A DNA stretch of 64,000 nt from Brenneria sp. hezel4-2-4 (GTDB lineage: Bacteria; Pseudomonadota; Gammaproteobacteria; Enterobacterales; Enterobacteriaceae). The stretch lies in the NCBI RefSeq assembly GCF_013155275.1, contig NZ_JABJXS010000015.1, positions 1 to 64,000 on the forward strand, written 5' to 3'. Under the pieces are notes generated by a model. It ran no database searches. It was not told the origin of the DNA and saw only the letters and a list, made by a program, of their open reading frames with translations. Every line of letters begins with the position of its first letter. Position 1 is the stretch's first letter. Shown one piece after another: positions 1-7,885 of this stretch. Made by a program: the position numbers and the translations under genes.

Positions 1-124
1 CAGGGCAAAAGCAATTTGCTCTTCAGTACAGCGGATCTTTTTCATGGCCGGATTGCCTCTTTTTTAAGGAAAAGAAGGGCAGAAAACTCCAGTTTAGCCT
101 GGTCCTGTTTAATGGGAAGAGATC
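1..124 (-). mobile_element. IS3-family insertion sequence, 5' end (partial, runs off window)
   Basis: On the minus strand an ATG at 43-45 opens a frame reading MKKIRCTEEQIAFAL before the window edge. This is the typical N-terminus of OrfA (helix-turn-helix subunit) of IS3-family transposases. The 80 bases upstream would be the element's terminal region. A terminus beginning TGATCTCTTCCC (minus strand, about position 124) is plausible and lies only two bases beyond the stop codon of the neighbouring gene. Only the end of the element is visible, so neither its completeness nor its exact group can be judged. Confidence 0.7.
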
Positions 125-126
125 AC

Positions 127-591
127 TCAACCATAATAGTATTTATCATCAGACCTGAGCCAAACAGCAACTTGTATGGCCCCCATTCGCAGATCTGTAT
201 ATTTTATCTCATCAAGTTCAATCTCCCATATGCATTTCACTTTATTTTTAAAAAAAGGGAATTTCTTCAGGTATTCTCCTTTTGCTATACTTAGCTGCTT
301 ACCATCCAATTTAGAAATACGACCTTTATATTGCACCCCTCTTTTAAATGGAAGGAATAAAGATGTTGAATTTATAGTACCAACAACACTATTATTTACA
401 GTCATGATCTTTGAGTGCCTGGTATTTTCATTGGTTGACACCCAAAGACTCATGCTCTTTTCATTGAATTTAAAAAGGCAACTTGCAGGCCAAAAATCAT
501 CCTGACTATAAGTGCAAAGTGAAAGAAGGCTATTGCGATGAAGAAATTTACTAATTTTTCTATTGTTAACACCATTAGATATTAAACCCAC
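127..591 (-). CDS. YhbP-like (UPF0306) FMN-binding split-barrel protein
   Basis: The 154-residue product resembles E. coli YhbP, a pyridoxamine-phosphate-oxidase-like split-barrel protein of unknown function. Shared features are a tryptophan/cysteine-rich start, the TRHSKIM segment near residue 59, the VVGTIN motif, the RGVQYKGRI motif and a C-terminal WEIELDEIKYTD stretch. Family members run to about 150 residues, so it looks complete. I chose the GTG start because an AAGGAG ribosome-binding site lies seven bases upstream; no ATG fits. The gene is AT-rich, sits alone between the decayed adenylation gene and an IS element, and has no evident link to the NRPS pathway. Confidence 0.7.
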   Translation of the reverse strand: MGLISNGVNNRKISKFLHRNSLLSLCTYSQDDFWPASCLFKFNEKSMSLWVSTNENTRHSKIMTVNNSVVGTINSTSLFLPFKRGVQYKGRISKLDGKQLSIAKGEYLKKFPFFKNKVKCIWEIELDEIKYTDLRMGAIQVAVWLRSDDKYYYG

Positions 592-760
592 TCCGCCACT
601 CCTTTTTTAACAATTAAATTACAAAAACAAATGATTTTGACTAAGTCACTTTCCTATGAATGCCAATAACAACCTGTTCTCAAATGTTGTTGGATTACAA
701 TAATAATCATAGGTGACAAAAATTATAAATTTTTATCTTTCCCAAAGTACTATAAAACCA

Positions 761-1685
761 TTAAACAAACAACTTGGCTATTTCTCTTCTATTACACTTA
801 CCATTTTCTAGTCTGAGGAATTGAGTTTCCACAAAAATAATTTTAGAAGGAATAATATAATTAGGTAACACCCTGGATAACTCCGTGCGAAACTGTTTTA
901 ATTCAATAAAATGAGAGGATTTAACGACCATACCAATAAATGAGTTTAAATTAACATTCGATTCATTATAGATAGCAACAGCCTCATCAATAAAATCAAG
1001 ACGTAAAACTCCCGTCTCAATCTCCCTTAACTCAATACGATATCCGAAATATTTTATTTGGTTATCAACTCTACCTGAATAATAAAAACCGGCATCATCA
1101 GTAAATACTAAATAACCTGTTTTATACATAGTATCAGAATATTTATCATTCATAGGGTTTTGGATGAATTTTTCTTGCGTTTTTCCTTTACTCATCAAAT
1201 ACCCTTGAGAAACAGATGTCCCTCTGACTGACAAATCTCCACAACTTTAGGCTCTAGAGTGATACTCCCTTCATCCGTCAATATATACATTTCCATGTTA
1301 GTTCAAGGCAAACCAATTAGGACGTATTTATCTTCAGGTGATGGGATACTTTCAATGATATGATAGCAACAATCCACTGTAATTTTGGTAGGTCCATACA
1401 TATTAGTGAACCGTACATGAGGGAAAAAATTCATCCATTTTCTTAGCACACTAACTGATAACACTTCGCCAGCACACAATATTTTCTTCAGTCTGAAAAG
1501 AAGGCGACCATGTCGCCTTTCTGTACCCAAATTTTTTGAAGATGATGATCAAATTCATCACTAAACCTATCCAACTAACTATATGTAATCGATTCATTAA
1601 TGGAACCAATTTTATATTTAACTACAATCTTATGGGGATAATGTTTCATTGTTTCACGTAGATAATGTTGGACTGCACTAATCAT
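761..1685 (-). pseudogene. Decayed stand-alone adenylation (AMP-binding) gene
   Basis: Broken pieces of one adenylation-domain gene can be followed on the minus strand. An ATG at 1685 with an AGAGGG ribosome-binding site opens an N-terminal A-domain segment that soon meets an in-frame TAG. The frame resumes to about 1490, where the region normally carrying the P-loop and A4 motif is missing. A second piece (1303-1530) carries the A5 motif MYGPTKIT. After a stop and a frameshift near 1225, a third piece (761-1234) carries the A7-A8 signature TGYLVF...GRVDNQIK.FGYRIEL and the A10-like lysine region NGKCNRRE. About 925 bases remain of an expected 1500. It lies at the downstream end of the NRPS cluster and was probably once part of it, though its substrate cannot be told. 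Confidence 0.75.
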
Positions 1686-1816
1686 AAAATCCCTCTTAAA
1701 AATATGATAATGACATAAGCTCCTACCAATTTTCATAAAAAAACTGAACATCAATATATGTACTGAACAGAGTTTATTCTGCCGATTGGAGGAGCCATCT
1801 TATTAAATAAGAACAC

Positions 1817-3100
1817 TCATGTTTTTTTTAATATGATATCATCTAAAATAATAATCATCTGACTTAATATCTCTTTTGTATACTTACCATAGGAGTTAAT
1901 ATCGAGATCAAAACGACCTGATATATACTCCGTGTGTTCATCAAGGGTAATCTCGAACCCCACACGACATGTATCATTAGGTAACAGGTGAAGAACCATA
2001 AACTCAGACTCATCCAGTGCTATGGGAACCCCCTCTCGTTGTGAGTTCCAAGCATTGAACAACTGAGGATAAGGTAGTTCATACGCGGCAGTTCGTGCCG
2101 AAACCCCTTCAGGATACAGTGCCGAGGGTTCAATATCTTGCCGTCCTGCTGCGTCAATTACCGCACGTTGAAACTGATTAAGCTTAGTTACAAACGGTTC
2201 ATCTGGTATATGGAGAGTTGTGACGGGGACTGTTGTAGACACTGGGCCAACAATAGTATGTTCATGCTGTCGCTGCCGATTAATAAATGGAACACCTGTA
2301 ACAATAGTTGTTACTCCACTGACTACACTTATTGCGTGTTGAAAGGCAGAAAACAACAGCACAAATGGTGTAATACGACAGGCTTTTGCACTTGCATAGA
2401 GCTTTCTACGCGCTATTTTAGAATTGAATCTTATGCTCTGCATTTGCCCTATGGTACCAGGCGAAGTAGCCCGCAGCGCATCTATTCCATATGGACCAGC
2501 CTCAGGATAAGCAGCCAACTTATCCCGATTGCTTATCACTCTCTTTGACGTAAGGAATATTTCCTTCCTGGCATATTCCTGCCAATACCGGGATGAACTG
2601 GCTGGTTCTCCACGATAGAAATGAGCAATATCTTCAACCAGCAAGTCTATTGATGCGCCATCACAGGTAAAGACCCAAAAACCTATCCAGACATGTAATC
2701 CTTCATCATCCATCGTTGAAGCTATTCTGAGTCCCGGTTCACTTGCACGCTTTGAACGGTATGCAAGAAACGATTCGTCTGTAATTCCAGATTGTGTCGT
2801 ACATAAATGCAGTTGCAGTATCTCATATAACATAGACTCACTCGGTGCCCGCCCAACGAGAGTGTCGCATTCAATATCGAATCGAGCGGCCAAAACAGGA
2901 TGTCTGGCAAACGTTTCAACAACAGCGCTCAATACTTTTTCCGGCTTGCATCCAGAGGAAAAATCGAGGCGAAATGCACCAGAATAAGCCCGACCAGTTT
3001 GATCCAACATAGCTCCTATCCATTTTTCACGTAATCCTGTCGTGCATGGAATATCTATGAGTGGACCACTAACCGATGGGATTAAATAATTTTGAGTCAT
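1817..3100 (-). CDS. Condensation-like protein lacking the HHxxxDG histidine
   Basis: A free-standing protein of about 427 residues with the fold signature of NRPS condensation domains or acyltransferases. An RHPVLAARF segment near the N-terminus matches the usual RH..LR motif, and a TCDGASIDLLVEDIAHFY stretch lines up with the HHxxxDG..S..LL motif. The aspartate-glycine is present, but the two preceding histidines are replaced by W and V, so normal amide-forming catalysis is doubtful. It may be a structural, binding or altered-chemistry relative. I prefer the ATG at 3100 over a longer frame to 3142, because it has an AGGA site eight bases upstream and starts 10 bases after the transporter's stop. 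It is the last intact gene of the NRPS operon. Confidence 0.65.
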   Translation of the reverse strand: MTQNYLIPSVSGPLIDIPCTTGLREKWIGAMLDQTGRAYSGAFRLDFSSGCKPEKVLSAVVETFARHPVLAARFDIECDTLVGRAPSESMLYEILQLHLCTTQSGITDESFLAYRSKRASEPGLRIASTMDDEGLHVWIGFWVFTCDGASIDLLVEDIAHFYRGEPASSSRYWQEYARKEIFLTSKRVISNRDKLAAYPEAGPYGIDALRATSPGTIGQMQSIRFNSKIARRKLYASAKACRITPFVLLFSAFQHAISVVSGVTTIVTGVPFINRQRQHEHTIVGPVSTTVPVTTLHIPDEPFVTKLNQFQRAVIDAAGRQDIEPSALYPEGVSARTAAYELPYPQLFNAWNSQREGVPIALDESEFMVLHLLPNDTCRVGFEITLDEHTEYISGRFDLDINSYGKYTKEILSQMIIILDDIILKKT

Positions 3101-3110
3101 CGATTTTATC

Positions 3111-4529
3111 CTAATCTTTAAGATGTGAATAATCCGTTTCAAGTATCAGGGCGCTACGTGTAGTTCCGATAAAAATAGCTCCAACGCTCAACATTACAGC
3201 ACCCAGCGCAAACGCAACGATGAATCCGTTTGCTCCAATGGTAGAAGCTTCATTAGTGAAAGCAATGGCGACAGTGGTCAATAACGTCACCCCTCCCACT
3301 TGAAATAACTGTTGTATTGTTGTTGCCATGCCTGATCCAGCACCCGCGTCATTATCGGAAAGTCCATTAGTCGCGAGTGATTGTGCGACAGGAGCAACAC
3401 AACCAAAACCAATGGAGGTGACGAGCATGGCAGGCATCATTCCTATCCAATAGCTCTGAGTCGTTACTCCAATTGCAAATAACACAAAACCAATAGCTGA
3501 AATAGCGAGTCCTGTGATAGCGGCAATCCGTGCTCCCTTTTGCTTTGTGACTGACTGAGACATAAAAATACCAGGGAAAAAACCAAAACAGAAAGGTAGC
3601 CAGGCAAACCCAGTTTGCATAGGTGTCATACCGAGATAGTCTTGCAATAATAAAACACCAAGATAAAAAAGAGCTCCTGATGTACCAGCTTGAATCGCAA
3701 CGATGGCATACCCTAAAAGCCGCGGTGAACGAGTCATCAACCGAGCAGGGATGATGCCATCTTCTGAGAACTTACAACGCTTAAGCACCAACATTATGCC
3801 CAATAGGCCTAATACAAATAGCATAAAACGGAGCCAATATAACTGTTCAATACCAGAACCGATCACACCTAAAACTATCGAGGATACAGCCGCTACTAGT
3901 GTTAATGCATTACCGAGATCTAAATGCGAACGTATCCGCTCGGAGAATTTTGGAATCAATATTACTGTTGCTACGGCAAGGAGTATAACTATTGGTACAT
4001 TTATCCCAAAAACCCAACGCCATGAAAGATGTTCAGTGAGTATACCAGATAGCAGAACGCCTATAATTGACCCCATACCACCAAGTGCGGTCCAGATTGA
4101 AAAAGCCTTCCCACGCTCAGGGCCTGAGGGAAATAACAAAGAAACCATGGCTAACCCAGTCGCAGCAGCAAGAGCCTCGCCAACCCCCTGGCCAGTACGT
4201 CCTAAAATAAGTACAGAAACATTAGGTGCAACAGTTGCGACAAGAGAGAACAAACCAAAGATGGAGATGCCTATCTGGAATGTACGTAACACACCAAAAG
4301 CATCACCAATCTTCCCGCCAAGCAATAATAGTGATCCTGCCGCAATAAGATAAGCATTCACCACCCATGTTAAAGATCCATCGCTAAACCCTAGATCAGA
4401 CTTGATTTGAGGTAATGCCACATTTACTACTGTGGCATCAAGCAGTAGTATGAATTGTATAATTGAAATAACACTTAACGCTTTCCATCTATTTCTATTC
4501 ATTATTCCATTCTCTAATTTTTGAGTCAT
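3111..4529 (-). CDS. MFS multidrug-type exporter (DHA2/EmrB-QacA-like)
   Basis: A 472-residue integral membrane protein, about the length of DHA2-family drug/proton antiporters. Family marks include the helix-1 segment LLDATVVNVALPQI, the loop 2-3 motif GGKIGDAFG and the helix-5 motif GG..GSIIGVLLSG. It lies in the inner membrane and, from its place inside an NRPS operon, probably exports the cluster's product; that role is inferred. The next gene starts 10 bases after its stop. Two starts are possible: 4529 (no clear ribosome-binding site) and ATG 4502. The sequence around the 4529 start (TTTTGAGTCAT on the plus strand) is repeated at the start of the following gene. Confidence 0.85.
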   Translation of the reverse strand: MTQKLENGIMNRNRWKALSVISIIQFILLLDATVVNVALPQIKSDLGFSDGSLTWVVNAYLIAAGSLLLLGGKIGDAFGVLRTFQIGISIFGLFSLVATVAPNVSVLILGRTGQGVGEALAAATGLAMVSLLFPSGPERGKAFSIWTALGGMGSIIGVLLSGILTEHLSWRWVFGINVPIVILLAVATVILIPKFSERIRSHLDLGNALTLVAAVSSIVLGVIGSGIEQLYWLRFMLFVLGLLGIMLVLKRCKFSEDGIIPARLMTRSPRLLGYAIVAIQAGTSGALFYLGVLLLQDYLGMTPMQTGFAWLPFCFGFFPGIFMSQSVTKQKGARIAAITGLAISAIGFVLFAIGVTTQSYWIGMMPAMLVTSIGFGCVAPVAQSLATNGLSDNDAGAGSGMATTIQQLFQVGGVTLLTTVAIAFTNEASTIGANGFIVAFALGAVMLSVGAIFIGTTRSALILETDYSHLKD

Positions 4530-4581
4530 AATTTTGCTACTTATTCTATTACCTTAAAAAACTATCACCTATCTAATATAA

Positions 4582-5166
4582 TTACGTAACAACATGATTG
4601 ACTAATGACAATGAGTTTTCGACTATCCTTAATCCGTGATCTGTTCCGATACTTTCAGGATGAAACTGTACGCTTTCAATTGGACGTGTGCGGTGTCGTA
4701 CCGCCATATTTACATTATCCTCCTCAGAATAGGCAGTAGGTAACAAGTCCCTCACCATCGCAAAGTTGGTAATAGCCAATGAGTGATAACGGACTACGTT
4801 TATTGGCGTCGGAATATTACGGAAAACACCTTGTCCATCGTGTTGTACTCGCGCGTACTTACCGTGTTCAACAGTAGGTGCGTGAAAGAGCTCCCCGCCA
4901 AAAAATTCCCCGATCGCTTGATGCCCCAAACATACACCAAAAATAGCTTGCTGTTTTTTCACTCTCAGGAGTATGTCCAAATAACCATGCTCCTGAGGTG
5001 TGCCTGGCCCGGGTCCCAAGACCAAGAGATCTGGCCTCCATTGCTCGTAATAGCTAATTGGGTCATTGTTGACTCGGATTACTTTCGTCTTTGCTCCGAC
5101 CATCAGGTAATATTGTTCGATGACAAACACAAAACTGTCAAAAGCATCCACCAATAATACTTTCAT
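4582..5166 (-). CDS. Glutamine amidotransferase subunit (TrpG/PabA type)
   Basis: The 194-residue protein is a class I glutamine amidotransferase. It contains the oxyanion loop GPGPGTPQE near residue 51, the nucleophile elbow GVCLGHQ with Cys79 and the C-terminal QFHPES motif that supplies His and Glu. It should split glutamine and pass ammonia to the chorismate-using subunit encoded just upstream. The two genes overlap as ATGA, which points to coupled translation and a 1:1 complex. Sequence alone does not separate TrpG from PabA; the partner's active-site motif suggests the anthranilate type. It is clearly part of the NRPS operon. Confidence 0.88.
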   Translation of the reverse strand: MKVLLVDAFDSFVFVIEQYYLMVGAKTKVIRVNNDPISYYEQWRPDLLVLGPGPGTPQEHGYLDILLRVKKQQAIFGVCLGHQAIGEFFGGELFHAPTVEHGKYARVQHDGQGVFRNIPTPINVVRYHSLAITNFAMVRDLLPTAYSEEDNVNMAVRHRTRPIESVQFHPESIGTDHGLRIVENSLSLVNHVVT

Positions 5167-6560
5167 GCGTTCACCACCATTGTTCGAGAAAACGAGTCAA
5201 TCTTCGCACCTGTTTCATCCCACTCTGCCGCCGCTTGTGAGTCAGTAACAATTCCAGCGGCAGATTGCAATATATACCGGCCAGGATTTCCAATGATCGT
5301 CCGAATTGTCAGAGCGAAAACCCCGCTGTTCAAGCCCGTAATATATCCCGCACATCCGGTATATAATCCACGAGGCGCCCCTTCGAGCTCAGAAATGATT
5401 TCCATAGCACGAACCTTGGGAGCTCCTGTCATCGTACCTGCTGGGAAGTTTGCTATAATCAGATCCCATATATCGCACCCAGTGCGAATCTTAGTCTCAA
5501 TCGTCGAAACTAAATGAAGGAGAGGTCCATAGGAGGTTACTTGCATAAAAGACGTTACTGCTACTCCGCCGGGAATAGCGCAACGAGCCAAATCATTACG
5601 TGCCAAGTCGACCAGCATCAGGTGTTCAGCGGCCTCTTTAGGGATGTTGTTTAAGCTCTCTCCTCTTTGATCCTTTTGCCTCATCGTCCCTGCTATCGGA
5701 CGAACCTGGGCAACACCGTCTTGTACCCGAATCATGAGTTCTGGGCTGGAAGACACAATATGTTGGTTACCAATATCCAGGTAATACATGTAGGGCGCTG
5801 GATTAATTGACGCAAGACGCTCATAGAGATCTATCGGCGGAATAGTTGCACTCAATACAGCACGTCGACATAACTGCACCTGGTAGATATCACCAGCACG
5901 GATATACTCTTTCGCCCGCTCAACAGCCGCACTAAACACACTTTTCTCTGTCAGATCACGTATACAGCCCAAGTCCCAGTCCTTGACAGGCGGCGAACTC
6001 TCATTTTTTGTCAGGGCATCAAGTAACGTGGCAACATTCGAAACATCATTGGGGCTAAACTTCAATATATCGATTAGTGCCCCATTTTGCGCATCGTCAT
6101 AACGAATCGTATATCGATAAACACGAAACAGGACTTCGGGGATCCCCTCTTCGATGTCCATGTCTGGTAGGTTCTCAATAAATCGAGCAGCGCTATATCC
6201 CAAGAGCAGTACCAACGGGTAGCCATCAGGCAATGCGAGACAGCGCATCACCTGTCGCAGGCGTTCCCACAAAGTTTGGGTCATATCATTCACGATTGCC
6301 CGATATGTATTGACATCACCCTCAAAAGGGCCACAGGTGTGTACATGCCAATTGCCATCTATCAACTTCAACTCGAATAACAGATCGACCATAAAGAGAG
6401 TTTGATTACCATCTACAGCCTGAGAACTTTCCCCTGTCTCAAACAAGGCAGGTTGAGGATAGAGGGAGAGTATGCGTCGCCGCGCATGAACTTTCGTCAT
6501 CGCGTCGGGAACATTGCGGCGCTCCACAACCCACGAACTTTCTGATTGTGCCTCGCTCAT
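5163..6560 (-). CDS. Chorismate aminating synthase, anthranilate/ADIC type (component I)
   Basis: This 465-residue protein belongs to the TrpE/PabB/ADIC-synthase family of chorismate-using enzymes. The C-terminal catalytic part is well conserved: IYQVQL near 225, SSSPELM near 270, ARNDLARC, GTMTGAPKVRAMEII and the terminal AGIV.DS segment. The key motif at 288-292 reads PIAGT. Aminodeoxychorismate synthases that amidate C4 carry PIKGT with a catalytic lysine, whereas enzymes amidating C2 (anthranilate and ADIC synthases) carry alanine. I therefore infer anthranilate, or less likely 2-amino-2-deoxyisochorismate, as product. No isochorismatase or ADIC-processing gene is in the cluster, which favours anthranilate. 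It overlaps both neighbours by ATGA. Confidence 0.8.
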   Translation of the reverse strand: MSEAQSESSWVVERRNVPDAMTKVHARRRILSLYPQPALFETGESSQAVDGNQTLFMVDLLFELKLIDGNWHVHTCGPFEGDVNTYRAIVNDMTQTLWERLRQVMRCLALPDGYPLVLLLGYSAARFIENLPDMDIEEGIPEVLFRVYRYTIRYDDAQNGALIDILKFSPNDVSNVATLLDALTKNESSPPVKDWDLGCIRDLTEKSVFSAAVERAKEYIRAGDIYQVQLCRRAVLSATIPPIDLYERLASINPAPYMYYLDIGNQHIVSSSPELMIRVQDGVAQVRPIAGTMRQKDQRGESLNNIPKEAAEHLMLVDLARNDLARCAIPGGVAVTSFMQVTSYGPLLHLVSTIETKIRTGCDIWDLIIANFPAGTMTGAPKVRAMEIISELEGAPRGLYTGCAGYITGLNSGVFALTIRTIIGNPGRYILQSAAGIVTDSQAAAEWDETGAKIDSFSRTMVVNA

Positions 6561-7885
6561 GACGTTGATTCTTTCCTGTTGTCCTGAACCCTGGCATGCT
6601 TCCAGGAAATGTAAGCACCGGTCTCTGTTCTTGAATCTAAACGTTCGACCAACTGCAATCTGACCGGAACGCCAAAAAAATCTGCTAGCAGTTTCTGGAC
6701 TTCATCCACCGATCTCGAACCAATATTTGCCGTCATCAAAACGTCAATCTCGTCAGTGCCATCTTTCGCCCTACTAACGTTGACCTGATACCCCCAAACC
6801 CAATCAGCTGATGTTAAAATAATCGACTCAATTGCGGCTGGGTAAACTTTACGACCCCCAATAGCCATAACATCATCAGCTCTACCGTATACTCGTAAGC
6901 AGCGGGAGTGATTACCGCAGCTGCAATGAGTTGCTGGCTGAAGACTAACCAAATCGCCGGTACAGAAGCGAATCAACGGTTTGGCCCCCGGAACCAACAT
7001 TGTCAGACATAATTCACCCAATTCGCTGCCGAGTTCAGGTATAGGAAGTATTTCCGCCAGATAGTTCGTTTCAGATAAATGCAAGTTACCTTCAGGGCAA
7101 CCCGTGGCGACCGCATGTGCTTCCTGTGATCCATACAGACCGTGAGTACATTGCGCCCCCCAAATCTTGCCAATGTTCACCAGCATCTCCGGTGTACATA
7201 ACTCACCAAGAACAAGGATTTGTTTTACTGCTGTCTCACGTGGCTCGATACCGAGACTTACATACAACCGTGCAAGGGCAAGCGCTACTGCGGGGGAACA
7301 GATTAATGAGCGCACACCGAGATCCTTTATCAGTTGAGCTGCCTTATCCAACCCAACGCGGGGGCTCTCTGGCCACAGTCGAACAAATGGGATACCAAGA
7401 TTCCGACAAGCTTCCCCATAGGTGTCCCCGAAGGCATACAACTCTGATGGCCCCATGATGGCAGTGAGCGCCTTCATCGTTCCGAAAGTTGATTGATACA
7501 ACTTATTCATTGCGTATTGCACATAAGCCCCGCTTGTATCGGCATCTATTGGTGCTCGTGGACACGGTGTTGGCTTCCCAGTGGTTCCTGTCGTTTCGTA
7601 ATACATCGCGATTTCATCAAACGGGGCGCTACAAACTGATATGCCAGCAGAACGTAAGTCCCCCTTCGTAGTGAAAGGCACATTTTCAAGGATTTTTAAG
7701 ATACTCTGGGTCTTATTTTCCCTTTTCAGGTGCTCACGATAGAATGAGGAGCGATCTTTAACGTACTCAAGTACTTCCTGAATGTGCGATTCCCTCTTCT
7801 GAAGGAGACTTTGTGGTGTCGTATGCCGATTCAGATATGCTGTGACATGATCGAGCCATTTCTGGTGAGTCTGATTGCTATTCAT
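6557..7885 (-). CDS. PaaK-like acyl/aryl AMP-ligase
   Basis: A protein of about 442 residues of the phenylacetate-CoA ligase / coenzyme F390 synthetase branch of adenylating enzymes. It shows the phosphate-binding loop YYETTGTTGKPTP, the GLYGSQE motif, the RFCTGDLV segment, a CSCGNHSRC cysteine cluster typical of this branch, and the hinge GRADDVMAIGGRKVYP. It should activate a carboxylic acid, plausibly an aryl acid such as anthranilate, as an adenylate for transfer to CoA or a carrier domain; the actual acceptor is unknown. The ATG at 7885 overlaps the NRPS stop codon (ATGAATAG) and its stop overlaps the next start, so it is translated in line with both. Confidence 0.78.
   Translation of the reverse strand: MNSNQTHQKWLDHVTAYLNRHTTPQSLLQKRESHIQEVLEYVKDRSSFYREHLKRENKTQSILKILENVPFTTKGDLRSAGISVCSAPFDEIAMYYETTGTTGKPTPCPRAPIDADTSGAYVQYAMNKLYQSTFGTMKALTAIMGPSELYAFGDTYGEACRNLGIPFVRLWPESPRVGLDKAAQLIKDLGVRSLICSPAVALALARLYVSLGIEPRETAVKQILVLGELCTPEMLVNIGKIWGAQCTHGLYGSQEAHAVATGCPEGNLHLSETNYLAEILPIPELGSELGELCLTMLVPGAKPLIRFCTGDLVSLQPATHCSCGNHSRCLRVYGRADDVMAIGGRKVYPAAIESIILTSADWVWGYQVNVSRAKDGTDEIDVLMTANIGSRSVDEVQKLLADFFGVPVRLQLVERLDSRTETGAYISWKHARVQDNRKESTS

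Noticed and set aside
5163-6560. p-Aminobenzoate or p-aminophenylalanine supply
   Set aside because: The active-site motif is PIAGT and not the lysine-containing PIKGT, and no lyase, mutase or prephenate-type enzyme follows.
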